Source: Planctomycetota bacterium (lineage in GTDB: Bacteria; Planctomycetota; UBA1135; GCA-002686595). From it: 64,000 nt of DNA. The stretch's first letter is position 1; each line of letters starts with the position of its first letter. Location: positions 1 to 64,000 of the forward strand of contig JANQEJ010000057.1 in the NCBI GenBank assembly GCA_028278425.1, in the 5' to 3' direction. A program made the position numbers and the translations under genes. Shown here one piece after another: positions 23,857 through 32,863 of this stretch. Under the pieces are notes generated by a model. That model had not been told where the DNA came from and ran no database searches. It worked only from the letters and a program-made list of their open reading frames with translations.

Positions 23857-25527
23857 ATGGCGTTGCGCGGGCGGGCGGCCGTAGCCGCCGTCGCGCTCAC
23901 GCTCTGGGGCGGACGGGCGTTCGCCCAGGAAGCGCAGCTCTCCCCCGACCTCGTCGCGCGGGTCGACGCGATCTTCGCCCGCTTTGACGCGGAGGACGCG
24001 CCGGGTTGCGCCGTCGGAGTCGTGAAGGACGGCGAGCTCGTCCTCGCGAGGGCCTACGGCATGGCCGACCTCGAGCAGGGGATCGCGCTCACGCCCGCCT
24101 CGATCTTCGAGCTCGCCTCCGAGTCGAAGCACTTCACCGCGGCGGCGGTGCTCGTGGCCGCGCGCGAGGGCGCGCTTTCGCTCGACGACGACCTGCGCAA
24201 GCACGTCCCGGAGATTCCGGACTACGGCCACACGATCACGCTCCGCCAGCTTCTGCACCACACGAGCGGGATCCGCGACTATGGGACGCTCGGGCTTCTG
24301 TCCGGCATCAACGGCTACCCGCGTACGGCGGACGAAGCGCTGGCGCTGCTCGCCGAGCAGCGGGAGCTGAACTACCGACCGGGCGAGCACTACTCCTACA
24401 GCAACTCGGGCTACTTCCTCCTCGGCGTGGCGCTCGAGCGCGCGACCGGCCGATCGCTGCGCGAGTTTGCGGACGAGCAGCTCCTCGCGCCGCTCGGCAT
24501 GAAGGACACGCACTTCGCCGACGACCGCTACGCGATCCTGCCCGGCCGCGCGGAAGGCCACGTCCGCCTCCGCAGGGGGGGCCTCGGCCGCGTCGGCGCG
24601 CCGGGCGAAGTGGTCGGCGCGGCCGGGATCGTCTCGACGGTCGAGGACCTCGCCCTTTGGGAGCGCGCGTTCCACGAAGGGACGATCGGCGGCGGCATCG
24701 TCCCGGACCTCCTGGTCCGCGGAGAGCTCAACGACGGCTCGGTGCTCCCCTACGCCGCGGGCCTGGTCGTCGAGGACTTCGACGGCATGCCCGCCGTCAG
24801 CCACGGCGGCGAGGGCGGCGGCTTCGGGTCGTTCCTCCTCCGCTTCCCCGACGTGGGGCTGAGCGTGATCTGCCTCTCCAACCGCTCGGGCAACGGCGTC
24901 CCGGGACTGGCTTGGCGGACCGCGGTCGCGTTCCTCTACGGTCCGTATCGTGAAGAGACGCTTCGGCGGCAGACGCGGTCCGAGCCGCCGGCCTACGTCG
25001 AGCTTCCCGACGAGAAGCTGCGACGCTGGGCGGGTTCCTACCGCGATCCCCGCACGCGGTCGATGCGGACGGTGTCGGTGTTCAACGGAAGCCTGGTCGT
25101 CCAGTCCGGCGGCGGGCGCTCGTTGCTCAAGCCGTTGAGCGAGACCCGCTTCCGGACCCCCGAGCCGGGGCAGACCGTCGTGGCGGACTTCCGCGACGAC
25201 GGGCTGCGCATCGAGGTGGAGGGACAGCACCCGTCCACGTTCCGGAGGATCGAGCTCGTCGATCCCGCGGAGGTATCGCTGGACGACTATGCCGGCGCTT
25301 ACCAGAACGAAGAGTTGCGGATCACCTGGACCTTCGAGACCCGCGACGGAGGCCTCTACTTCGCCGGCATCGGAGCGCCGCCGGAACCGCTCCAGCCCAC
25401 GACGCGCGACGAGTTCGAGCACAGCGCCGAGCTGCGGTTCACCTTCGAGCGCGACGATTCCGGTCGCGTGTCGTCCATGCTCGTGCACACCGACCGGGTC
25501 TGGGCGCTGCGTTTCGCGTTGAAGTAG
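23857..25527 (+). CDS. serine beta-lactamase-like hydrolase (class C/PBP4-like), exported
   Basis: A 556-aa exported protein from ATG 23857, where MALRGRAAVAAVALTLWGGRAFAQ is a good signal peptide. An in-frame ATG at 23815 would add 14 residues. The beta-lactamase/DD-peptidase domain has the SxxK motif in ELASESKHFTAA (Ser88, Lys91), YSN in HYSYSNSGYF, and HGG in VSHGGEGGGFG near its end. Residues of about 400-556 form a C-terminal beta-rich region of the kind seen in Esterase EstB/PBP4*-like proteins (WAGSYRDPRTRSM). It likely acts on D-amino peptides or esters in the periplasm. True beta-lactamase activity is not implied. Confidence 0.88.
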   Translation: MALRGRAAVAAVALTLWGGRAFAQEAQLSPDLVARVDAIFARFDAEDAPGCAVGVVKDGELVLARAYGMADLEQGIALTPASIFELASESKHFTAAAVLVAAREGALSLDDDLRKHVPEIPDYGHTITLRQLLHHTSGIRDYGTLGLLSGINGYPRTADEALALLAEQRELNYRPGEHYSYSNSGYFLLGVALERATGRSLREFADEQLLAPLGMKDTHFADDRYAILPGRAEGHVRLRRGGLGRVGAPGEVVGAAGIVSTVEDLALWERAFHEGTIGGGIVPDLLVRGELNDGSVLPYAAGLVVEDFDGMPAVSHGGEGGGFGSFLLRFPDVGLSVICLSNRSGNGVPGLAWRTAVAFLYGPYREETLRRQTRSEPPAYVELPDEKLRRWAGSYRDPRTRSMRTVSVFNGSLVVQSGGGRSLLKPLSETRFRTPEPGQTVVADFRDDGLRIEVEGQHPSTFRRIELVDPAEVSLDDYAGAYQNEELRITWTFETRDGGLYFAGIGAPPEPLQPTTRDEFEHSAELRFTFERDDSGRVSSMLVHTDRVWALRFALK

Positions 25528-25537
25528 CCGGCGGCTC

Positions 25538-27160
25538 CTAGGGCGCGTAGTAGGTCGGCGTCCCGGGCCCCACCGGCAGGCCGAAGCCGAACACCCACAC
25601 GTAGAAGAGCACGATCCACCCGAGGAGATACGCGATCGAGTAGGGGATCATCATCGAGACGAGCGTACCGATGCCAAGCTTGCGGTCGTAGCGCATCGCG
25701 AAGGCGAGGATCAGCCCGAAGTAGCTCATCATCGGCGTGATGATGTTCGTCGTCGAATCGCCGATCCGGTAGGCCGCCTGGATGACCTCGGGGCTGTAGC
25801 CGACGCTCATCAGCATCGGCACGAAGATCGGCGCGGTGACCGCCCACTGCGCCGACGCGCTCCCGAGCATCAGGTTGACGCAGCAGCACATCAGGATGAA
25901 CGGGATGAAGACCGCGGGGCCGGTCAGGTTCCACTCGCGCAGCAGGTCGGCGCCCACCACGGCCGTGATCGTGCCGAGGTTCGTCCAGTTGAAGAAGGCG
26001 ACGAACTGAGCGGCGAAGAAGACCAGCACGAGGTAGAGCCCCATCGAGCCCATCGCCTTCGCCATGCCGTCGATCACGTCGCGGTCGCTCCGCATCGATC
26101 CGGTCACGCGGCCGTACACCACCGCGGGCACGACGAAGAAGATGAAGATGAGCGCGACGACGCTCTTCAGCGCAGGGCGCAGATCCTGGACCAACGTCTC
26201 GTTCTCCGCCGGATCGCGAAGCCAGCCGTTTTCGGGAAGCGTCAGCGCGAGGAGGACCGCGGTCATTCCGGCCACGGTGAGCATCGCGAGCGCGAGGCCA
26301 CGCTTCTCCAGAGAGGAGAGCGCTCCCATCTCCTTGGTCGAGTCTTCCAGCCCCTCCTCCGCGCGGGAAGGGTCGTAGGCTCCCAACTTCGGCTCGACGA
26401 TCTTCGTCGTCACGAGCGTGCCGATCACCGTGATCAGAAACGTGCTCGCGATCATGAAGTACCAGTTCGCCGTCGGCAGGACTTCGTTGACCTCGCCCGG
26501 CGCGTACGAGGGATCGATCATCCGCGCCGCCTCGGTGGTGATCCCCGCGAGCAGCGGATCCACGGTGCCGATCAAGAGGTTCGCCGAGTAGCCCCCGGAC
26601 ACGCCGGCAAAGGCCGCCGCGAGGCCGACGAGCGGGTTTCGACCGACCGAGTGGAACACCACGGCGGCGAGCGGAATCAGCACGACGTACCCCATCTCCG
26701 ACGCTGTGTTGGAGATCACGGCCGCGAAGACGACGACCGCCGTGAGGAGGTTGCGCGGCGCGCCCAGGACCATCCAGCGAATGCCGGCGCCCAGGAGCCC
26801 GGCGCGCTCGGCCACCCCGACACCGAGCAGCGCGACCAGCACGGTTCCGAGCGGCGCGAACGACGTGAAGTTCGTCACGAGGCCCATGCCGATGCGGCGC
26901 AGCCCTTCGGGGTTGAGCAGACTCACCGCGCGGATCACGCCGTCGGGCGAGCGCCCCTTGACGCCCTCCGGGCGGGGATCGAGGACCTGCCACTCGAAGT
27001 AGCCGGCGATCCCGGAGAGCAAGAGGATCCCCGCGCAGATCAGCGCGAAGAGCGTCACCGGGTGGGGGAGCAGGTTTCCCAGCCACTCGACGAGATCCAG
27101 GAAGCGGGCGAACACACCGCGGCTCGGGCGGCCGGCGGGGGGCGGTTTGGGTGCAGACAT
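25538..27160 (-). CDS. abgT: AbgT-family transporter
   Basis: A 540-aa integral membrane protein of the AbgT family (p-aminobenzoyl-glutamate transporters and related sulfonamide exporters). Signature segments are NLLPHPVTLFALICAGILLLSG, FTSFAPLGTVLVALLGVGVAERAGL, SNTASEMGYVVLIPLAA, GVSGGYSANLLIGTVDPLLAGITTEAA and SASAQWAVTAPIFVPML. The length agrees with the family (about 510-550 aa). It probably uses an ion gradient to move folate breakdown products or dipeptides. No neighbouring folate gene helps to decide. It converges with the serine hydrolase. Confidence 0.92.
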   Translation of the reverse strand: MSAPKPPPAGRPSRGVFARFLDLVEWLGNLLPHPVTLFALICAGILLLSGIAGYFEWQVLDPRPEGVKGRSPDGVIRAVSLLNPEGLRRIGMGLVTNFTSFAPLGTVLVALLGVGVAERAGLLGAGIRWMVLGAPRNLLTAVVVFAAVISNTASEMGYVVLIPLAAVVFHSVGRNPLVGLAAAFAGVSGGYSANLLIGTVDPLLAGITTEAARMIDPSYAPGEVNEVLPTANWYFMIASTFLITVIGTLVTTKIVEPKLGAYDPSRAEEGLEDSTKEMGALSSLEKRGLALAMLTVAGMTAVLLALTLPENGWLRDPAENETLVQDLRPALKSVVALIFIFFVVPAVVYGRVTGSMRSDRDVIDGMAKAMGSMGLYLVLVFFAAQFVAFFNWTNLGTITAVVGADLLREWNLTGPAVFIPFILMCCCVNLMLGSASAQWAVTAPIFVPMLMSVGYSPEVIQAAYRIGDSTTNIITPMMSYFGLILAFAMRYDRKLGIGTLVSMMIPYSIAYLLGWIVLFYVWVFGFGLPVGPGTPTYYAP

Positions 27161-27224
27161 CGGCGCCCACGTTAGTCGATCGGAGGCCGCCGTGCCGATC
27201 CGGACCTGCTAGAGTGCCCGGCCC

Positions 27225-27677
27225 ATGGCGATCCACGGCGTCACCCCGGTCCTCAACGTCAGCGACGTCCCGAAGAGCTTCGCCTGGTTCGAGGCTCTGG
27301 GATGGGAGCGCGGGTTCTCCTGGAACCGCGGCGGCGTGATCGACGACGCGGCGGACCGCGACGAGCACGGCGTGGCGGACTTCGGCAGCGTCTGCGCCGG
27401 CGACAAGGCGACGATCTTCCTCTGTCTCGACGGCCAGGGCTCGCGCGGGACGGTGATGCCGAAGCACCCGGGCGATGACTGCACCGACGGCGTGTGGATG
27501 TCCTGGTGGCTCGACTCGGTCGAATCGCTCGAAGCGATGCACGCGAAGGCGACCGAGCTGGGTTACATCGTCACAATGCCGCCCCGGGACGAGCCCTGGG
27601 GCGTGCGCGAGTTCCACCTGCGCCACCCCGACGGCCACATGTTCCGTGTGAGCGCCGGGCTGGGCGAGGGGGGGTAG
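27225..27677 (+). CDS. VOC (glyoxalase/bleomycin-resistance) family protein
   Basis: A 150-aa vicinal-oxygen-chelate fold protein with two beta-alpha-beta-beta-beta halves. The first runs from THVLNVSDV-like ITPVLNVSDVPKSFAWFEALGWERGFSW. The second ends in PPRDEPWGVREFHLRHPDGHMFRVS, the common VOC ending that supplies a Glu metal or ligand contact. It may bind a drug or act as a small lyase or isomerase. The family does not allow a finer call. It is divergent from the AbgT gene and converges with the FG-GAP gene. Confidence 0.85.
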   Translation: MAIHGVTPVLNVSDVPKSFAWFEALGWERGFSWNRGGVIDDAADRDEHGVADFGSVCAGDKATIFLCLDGQGSRGTVMPKHPGDDCTDGVWMSWWLDSVESLEAMHAKATELGYIVTMPPRDEPWGVREFHLRHPDGHMFRVSAGLGEGG

Positions 27678-27685
27678 ACCGGCCT

Positions 27686-29317
27686 TCATTGGAGCAGGAG
27701 CGGGGTGGCGTTGCTGGCGAAGACCGCTGTACCGCCAGGGTCGACGACCAGGTAGGCGTGGTGGAGCACGAGTCCAGCAAGTGACGTCGAGCTTCCCGCG
27801 GGAACGGTAACCGCGACCTTGCCCGTTCCGCTCGAACCGAGCACGCCGCCCATCGGGTGGAGCAAGGTGAAGACGAAGTACACCGGCTCGAACGCGAGCG
27901 GGAGAACCACGGAGTCAATCGGGATGCCCGGCGTCGTACCGGCGCCCGATCCGAGGACGACGTAGGCGAGGCCGGCGAGGGAGAGCGGCGTCGTCAGTGT
28001 CAGCGTCTGGGTCCCGCCGGCCGAGAGCGATACCGCGTGGACGTCGGACGCGAGCGCGAGATCCGTCGTCGAGAGGATCCGTGCATAGCCCTTCTTGGCC
28101 GGCACGTCGTCGTGTCCAGGCGCCCCGACCGCGAGGTCGGTGCGTCCGTCCCCGTTCGCGTCGCCCAGACGGGCCAGCGCGGCTCCGAACCAATCGAAGG
28201 TCGCTTCACCGTGGAACGCGGCGAGGTCGAGGCCGCTCGCTCCCGACACGATCCGCACCGTGCCGGCTTCGTTGCCGCCTGCGTCCGACGAGGCCGCGCC
28301 GACGGCAACGTCGTCCCGACCGTCGCCGTCCACGTCGCCCGCGGCGGCCACGGCCCCGAGGTACTCCCCGCTCGAAGAGCCGGGCACGAGCAGGAGCACG
28401 CTCCCGTCGGAGCCGGCGCGCACCTCCGCCGCTCCCGAATCGATCCCCGCCGCGTCCGCGCCCGGCACGCCGAGGAGAAAGTCGTTCAGGCCATCGCCAT
28501 CCACGTCGCCGGCCTCGCCGACGTCGTTTCCGAGCTGGTCGCCGATGCCGGAGCCGTGGAAGGCGTGCAGCACGGCATCGCCGACGCCGGAGAACACGCA
28601 CGCGCTCCCGGCGTTGAAGGCTCCGACGTCCGAGAAAGGGACGCCGACGAGGAAGTCCGCGAACCCGTCCGAGTTCGCGTCGCCCGCCGCGCTCACCGCG
28701 GAACCGAAGAAGTCGCCCGCCGATCCGGCGAGCGCGCGGAGGACACTCCCGTCCACGCCCGAGTAGACCCGCGCACAGCCCGCGTTCAGCCCGGTGGAGT
28801 CCGCATACGGCGCGCCGACGAGGACGTCGGCGAACCCGTCGCCGTTCACGTCGCCCGCCCGGCTCACGGCATTCCCGAAGCGGTCGCCGGGCGCGTCGCC
28901 GCTCCACGCGTAGAGGAGGGTCCCGTCGCGTCCCGAGAACACTTTCGCGCTGCCCGCCTGCGGCGTGCCGAGCGGGGAGCCCACGACGAGATCGGCGAAT
29001 CCGTCGCCGTCGACGTCGCCCGCGCCGTCGACGGAGAACCCGAGCCAGTCCGAGGGAGAATCCCCTTCGAAGGCGAAGAGCTCCGTCCCGTCCGCGCCGG
29101 ACAGCACGCGCGCGAGACCCGAGGAGAAACCCACTCCATCCGCGTGTGGCGCGCCGACCACCAGGTCGGCGAAGCCGTCGCCGTTCACGTCTCCCGCCGC
29201 GCCCACCGCGGATCCGAAGCGACCGTCGGGAGTGTCTCCGTCGAACGTGAACAGATGATGCGCCGCCGGGTCCTGCGCCGGGACGGACAAAAGGCAAGCG
29301 AAGGCGAAACAGATCAT
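27686..29317 (-). CDS. exported FG-GAP repeat protein with shared C-terminal module
   Basis: A 543-aa secreted protein. After a short signal (MICFAFACLLSVPAQDP) there are seven or so integrin-like FG-GAP repeats, each with a calcium loop such as DVNGDGFADLVVGAPHAD, DVDGDGFADLVVGSP, DANSDGFADFLVGVP and DANGDGRTDLAVGAP. They should form a beta-propeller. Residues of about 425-543 are the module shared with the proteins at 1781 and 50854 (AVSLSAGGTQTLTL, TPGIPIDSVVLPLAF, LAGLVLHHAYLVVDP, VFASNATPLLL). The ribosome site GGAGAGG is inside a long inverted repeat just upstream. Surface or extracellular location is inferred. Confidence 0.85.
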   Translation of the reverse strand: MICFAFACLLSVPAQDPAAHHLFTFDGDTPDGRFGSAVGAAGDVNGDGFADLVVGAPHADGVGFSSGLARVLSGADGTELFAFEGDSPSDWLGFSVDGAGDVDGDGFADLVVGSPLGTPQAGSAKVFSGRDGTLLYAWSGDAPGDRFGNAVSRAGDVNGDGFADVLVGAPYADSTGLNAGCARVYSGVDGSVLRALAGSAGDFFGSAVSAAGDANSDGFADFLVGVPFSDVGAFNAGSACVFSGVGDAVLHAFHGSGIGDQLGNDVGEAGDVDGDGLNDFLLGVPGADAAGIDSGAAEVRAGSDGSVLLLVPGSSSGEYLGAVAAAGDVDGDGRDDVAVGAASSDAGGNEAGTVRIVSGASGLDLAAFHGEATFDWFGAALARLGDANGDGRTDLAVGAPGHDDVPAKKGYARILSTTDLALASDVHAVSLSAGGTQTLTLTTPLSLAGLAYVVLGSGAGTTPGIPIDSVVLPLAFEPVYFVFTLLHPMGGVLGSSGTGKVAVTVPAGSSTSLAGLVLHHAYLVVDPGGTAVFASNATPLLLQ

Positions 29318-29321
29318 CGAA

Positions 29322-29392
29322 GCCGGTCCTCTCCGGGGGGATGCGTTGCGCCCCGGAACGAACGCACGTCCCGGGGCGCGGAGAGGACCGGC
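29322..29392 (-). promoter_or_regulatory. nested inverted repeat covering the ribosome site of the FG-GAP gene
   Basis: A perfect 14-bp outer stem, GCCGGTCCTCTCCG / CGGAGAGGACCGGC (29322-29335 with 29379-29392), encloses an inner 9-bp stem, GCGCCCCGG / CCGGGGCGC (29348-29356 with 29371-29379). In the minus-strand transcript the 3' arm of the outer stem contains GGAGAGG, about 5 bases from the gene's ATG. The fold could terminate read-through from the SRPBCC gene, hide the ribosome site, or both. Confidence 0.6.
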
Positions 29393-29436
29393 CGGGGCTC
29401 GCTCCGGTTACACGCGAGCCCGCCGGAAATCCGTGT

Positions 29437-30243
29437 CTATGGCGAGACCGCCGCGAACTGCTCCTGGATCCATGCCTGCCACGGACCCTGGTCGCGCTCG
29501 ACGGTTTCCGCGGCGTCGTCGCCGTAGAGGTACAGCGCGAAGCCCACGAACACGCTTCCCGCCATCGTGAACGTGTTCAGCAACGCGACGCCCGGACCCG
29601 GTTCCGTCAGCCGCACGACCGCCTTGGGATGCTCGCCCTCGAACCGTTGCGCGACGACGCCGGCGAGCGGCGCCGCGCCCGCGGCGGACGTCCAGCTCGC
29701 GCCCTCCGCAACGCCGGCGAGGCCGAGGCCGTCCATGAGGCGCTCCCACACGCTCGTCTGGGTCCCCGCGCTGGGTTGCAGGACGCGCAGGATCGAGCAC
29801 GGCCGGCCGCGGAAGTGCTCGAGGTAGACCCGCAGGATCCCGAAGAACCCGGGCCATCCCTGCTCGATGCTCTCGAGCTCCTTGTCCCAGTCGTCGGTGT
29901 CCGCGAAAAGGCTGTGCACGACGCGCACGACGCACGTGTCGCCCGAACGCGACTCGACGAACCACTCGACGCCCACCGTGGGGGCCTCGGGGCCAAATGG
30001 CTTGCTTTCGCCCGCGAAGCTCCGCGGGGGATCCCACTTCGTCACCTTGCCGGCGGGCTGCATCCCGCCGCCCATGTCGAACGAGATCTGATCCCCTTCG
30101 CCGCCCTCCATCTCGGTCCGGGTGAACCAGCACGAGATGCCCGGCCCGGTGGCGATCGCCTCCCAGACCTCCTCGGGGGTTCCGGGGACCTCGACCTCGA
30201 CCTGGATCGAGCGCTTCCCGCTCTCCTCTTTCTTCACGCTCAT
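29437..30243 (-). CDS. SRPBCC (Aha1/START-like) domain protein
   Basis: A 268-aa protein from ATG 30243. The first 150 residues show an SRPBCC/Aha1-like fold (RSIQVEVEVPGTPEEVWEAIATGPGISCWFTRTEMEGGEGDQISFDMGG, then GTQTS-type and WPGFFGILRVYLEHFRG ends). The C-terminal part (about 170-268) appears to be a second, shorter copy of the same kind of fold. Its start overlaps the stop of the ArsR-like regulator as ATGA. That regulator-plus-SRPBCC pairing is common in bacteria and suggests a small hydrophobic ligand or stress role. The track ORF beyond 30243 is shadow. Confidence 0.82.
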   Translation of the reverse strand: MSVKKEESGKRSIQVEVEVPGTPEEVWEAIATGPGISCWFTRTEMEGGEGDQISFDMGGGMQPAGKVTKWDPPRSFAGESKPFGPEAPTVGVEWFVESRSGDTCVVRVVHSLFADTDDWDKELESIEQGWPGFFGILRVYLEHFRGRPCSILRVLQPSAGTQTSVWERLMDGLGLAGVAEGASWTSAAGAAPLAGVVAQRFEGEHPKAVVRLTEPGPGVALLNTFTMAGSVFVGFALYLYGDDAAETVERDQGPWQAWIQEQFAAVSP

Positions 30244-30836
30244 GACGTTTCCTTCGGTTTCTTGGGCAGGGGATGCGCGACGACCACGAGGCGATGGCTG
30301 CGCCCGCCGGGGGCCGAGGCGTCGTGATAGCGCGACGCGAGCCCGGTGACCGCCTCGGTGAGCTCCTGGGTGAACGCCGCGCGGTCGGCCGGCGAAGCGA
30401 AGCGGATCTCCGTGTCGATCGAGAGGGTGGCGAGCTCCTTCCCCGTCTCGATCGAGCCGCGCACGAGCTGGCTGACCTCGCGGACGACGCGGGCCGCCAG
30501 CGCGATGAGGTAGCGCGCCGAGAGGCGGTCCTTGCTGCGCTCCGGGTCGCTCGCGACGGGGCCGAGGGCCGTCGGGGAGACCACGTAGGACGAAGCGGTG
30601 GCGACCAGCCGCCGCTCGGTGAGCCCGCCCCATTTGCGCTTCTCCGCGACCCGCGCGAGCCCGTGGGCCTCGAGCGCCCGCAGGTGGTAGTTGACCTTCT
30701 GGCGGGGGAGGCCGACCCGCTGGGCCAGCGCGGCCGCCGAGATGGGCTCCGCCAGCTCGGCGAGGAGCTGCGCCCGTCTCGGATCCAGGGCGACGGCCGC
30801 CGCCGCGGGGTCCTCGATGACCTCGACGTCCAGCAT
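30240..30836 (-). CDS. ArsR-type helix-turn-helix regulator
   Basis: A 198-aa protein from ATG 30836. The track start at 30860 is a TTG inside the operator. Residues of about 1-75 are a winged HTH (DPRRAQLLAELAEPISAAALAQRVGLPRQKVNYHLRALEAHGLARVAEKRKWGG) with the ArsR/HTH_20 look. The remaining 120 residues form a helical and beta domain of unknown fold (RYHDASAPGGRSHRLVVVAHPLPKKP). It overlaps the downstream SRPBCC gene. A perfect palindrome lies 14 bases before the start and is a likely autoregulatory operator. No metal-binding Cys pair is seen. Confidence 0.85.
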   Translation of the reverse strand: MLDVEVIEDPAAAAVALDPRRAQLLAELAEPISAAALAQRVGLPRQKVNYHLRALEAHGLARVAEKRKWGGLTERRLVATASSYVVSPTALGPVASDPERSKDRLSARYLIALAARVVREVSQLVRGSIETGKELATLSIDTEIRFASPADRAAFTQELTEAVTGLASRYHDASAPGGRSHRLVVVAHPLPKKPKETS

Positions 30837-30850
30837 GGCGGCCAAAGGTA

Positions 30851-30876
30851 GCCTTGACAACTATTCTTGTCAAGGC
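30851..30876. promoter_or_regulatory. perfect palindromic operator with embedded promoter
   Basis: GCCTTGACAA-CTATTC-TTGTCAAGGC is a perfect 10-bp inverted repeat with a 6-bp centre, placed immediately upstream of the ArsR-like gene. Each arm contains TTGACA. On the minus strand TTGACA is followed 17 bases later by TACCTT, a possible -10, so a bound repressor would cover the -35. Transcription would start very close to the ATG. Confidence 0.72.
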
Positions 30877-30950
30877 GCGCTCCCATCCCAGGTGGCCTCA
30901 AGCGCCGCCGCCGCCGCGGCCGATGTTTCGACGCGGCTCCGCCCAAGCCC

Positions 30951-32861
30951 ATGGAATCCCAGCCTCACGAAGGTCTTCGTCTCGACCCCCGGGAGGAGGG
31001 GCCCCTCGAGAAGCTGCTCGCCTGCCTGGCGCGCATCTTTTCGACCGCCCCCCTCTATCCGCCCGGTCACACGCGCTACGACGCCGACGCGGCCATCTTC
31101 CTGGGCGAGGTCAAGCGGATCCTCGACGGGGCGCCGAGCTTCGTGCTCTACGTTGCGAAGGACGCCTTCCTCGTGCAGTCGGAGGTCGTCGAGCTGCGGT
31201 TCGCCGAGATCAAACGGCTCTACGAGTTCCTCGAGCCGCTCGCCATCGTCTGCGTCGAGATCGACGACGTCGCGACCGGCGACGACCTGCACGCGCTCGC
31301 GATGCGCGTCGTCCAGAGCAAGCAGAAGCTTTCGCTCGCGACCGGGCTTCAGCACCTCGACGTCGAAGCGATACCGGACACGATCCGCATCCACGAGCGC
31401 GAGTTCGGCCAGCGCACCGGCGCCATCCAGATCGAGTCCCTGAAGAGCGTCGAGAGGACGGTCGAGGGCCTGCGGGACCTCTACTCGAGCGACGAGGTCG
31501 CGCGGGAGGGCGACCAGATCCTGCGCAAGCTCTTCTCGGGCGTGGCGGAACGCGTCGACGTCGGCGCGCACCGCTACGGCCGCGGCGAGGGCAAGCTCGA
31601 GCGCTCGATCGACGAGATCCTTGAGGGCTGCGCGGCGGCGATCCGCGACTCGATGCGCGACGTGGCGGCCTCGGGCGGAGGGATCACCGACACGGCGAAG
31701 CTCTTCGAGTGCGCCGAGGCGGCCGTGGCGCTGGCGGACGACGTCAAGGGCGTCGGGCTGATGCTCGAGCTCGTGAAAGACTCGGAAGGCGCCGCGGGAT
31801 CTTCGGGTCCGGGCACCGAGGTGGTCGAGGACGACTCCAGGTACGAGCTTTCGCTGGAGGAGCTGGAAGCGCAGCTCCTCGAGCTCGCCGAGCTCGGCGT
31901 GCCGATCCACGAGGCCGACACGGACGACCCGGCGGAGTACCTGTCGATCCTGCTCCAGATCCTCTTCGCCTATCCCTCCGCCGGCGTGCTGCACGGGATG
32001 GGCACGTGCTTCGCCCGCTGCTTCTCACGGCCCATCGGCGAGGCCGAGCACGACGTGCTCGTGGCGGCGCTGGTGAGCCTGTTCGAGTCCGGCGACGAGG
32101 CCTTGGTCGACCGCTCGTTCCCGATCATCGCGAACGCGATCGGCCGCGACTCCTCCATCTCGGTCTGCGACCTCCTGGTCGAGGCGGCGCGGCGTTCAGC
32201 CGTGCCGGGGGTGCGCGAGATGATCTGGCCGCACGCCGTCGACGAGCTCCTCCTCGGCGGCGAGACAAAGAGCCAGACGATGCGCCGCAAGCTCTCCGGA
32301 TTGCTCGAAAACTCGTTTACCGAGAAGGGCGCCCGGCGGGTGACGCGCCTCCGTGCGATGCACCACGGGGCGTTCTCCTCGCACGTGTTCAGCCCGCCGA
32401 TGCCGGAGCTCTTTCCGCTCTTCGCGGACCTGCTCGAGGACAACCCGCCGAAGGAGCTCGGCAAGCGTCTCCTGCGCGGGTTGCAGGAGTCCCCGCCCCG
32501 CTGGGTCGGTGCCGAGGCGATACACGTGCACGGCAGCCCGGTCCGGGCCTGCCGCGCGTTCCTCGCCCAGCTCATGCGGGAGGGGGCGATGGAGACGGCT
32601 TCGCCCGAGCTCCGGAACATGGCGGCGGGCATCCTCTGCAACGGGCTCGCGGACCTCGCTCCCAAGCGCCGCGAGGAGGACTGGGTCGTGCCGGGCATCC
32701 TCGCGCTGGCCGCCCTGCCGGAGCGGAAGACGACGAAGCCGCTGCTCGAGCGCATCAAGCGCGAGCGCAAGCACCTCTTCAAACCGGTCTGGCCGGCGTC
32801 GTGCCGGAAGGCGGCGGCCGAAGCCCTGAAGACCCTGAAGGACGCCAAGCGCGCGGCCTAG
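30951..32861 (+). CDS. unrecognised 636-aa cytoplasmic protein, HEAT-like C-terminal half
   Basis: I do not recognise this protein. From ATG 30951 it is a soluble, acidic, mostly helical protein without signal peptide or membrane helices. Residues of about 15-180 (PLEKLLACLARIFSTAPLYPPGHTRYDADAAIFLGEVKRIL) have a counterpart in the first 150 residues of the next protein (LSNGISHGRLYYSNHPKVGAYAESFVVGLGSLLQ). There a short sensor-like domain precedes HD-GYP. The C-terminal 300 residues look like helical repeats (VLHGMGTCFARCFSRPIGEAEHD, NMAAGILCNGLADL). The gap to the HD-GYP gene is 2 bases, so a joint signalling role is inferred. Confidence 0.6.
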   Translation: MESQPHEGLRLDPREEGPLEKLLACLARIFSTAPLYPPGHTRYDADAAIFLGEVKRILDGAPSFVLYVAKDAFLVQSEVVELRFAEIKRLYEFLEPLAIVCVEIDDVATGDDLHALAMRVVQSKQKLSLATGLQHLDVEAIPDTIRIHEREFGQRTGAIQIESLKSVERTVEGLRDLYSSDEVAREGDQILRKLFSGVAERVDVGAHRYGRGEGKLERSIDEILEGCAAAIRDSMRDVAASGGGITDTAKLFECAEAAVALADDVKGVGLMLELVKDSEGAAGSSGPGTEVVEDDSRYELSLEELEAQLLELAELGVPIHEADTDDPAEYLSILLQILFAYPSAGVLHGMGTCFARCFSRPIGEAEHDVLVAALVSLFESGDEALVDRSFPIIANAIGRDSSISVCDLLVEAARRSAVPGVREMIWPHAVDELLLGGETKSQTMRRKLSGLLENSFTEKGARRVTRLRAMHHGAFSSHVFSPPMPELFPLFADLLEDNPPKELGKRLLRGLQESPPRWVGAEAIHVHGSPVRACRAFLAQLMREGAMETASPELRNMAAGILCNGLADLAPKRREEDWVVPGILALAALPERKTTKPLLERIKRERKHLFKPVWPASCRKAAAEALKTLKDAKRAA

Positions 32862-32863
32862 CG

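Noticed and set aside
23815-23857. Start of the serine hydrolase at ATG 23815
   Set aside because: It adds an acidic N-terminus before the signal peptide. ATG 23857 gives a better signal, but the earlier start is not excluded.
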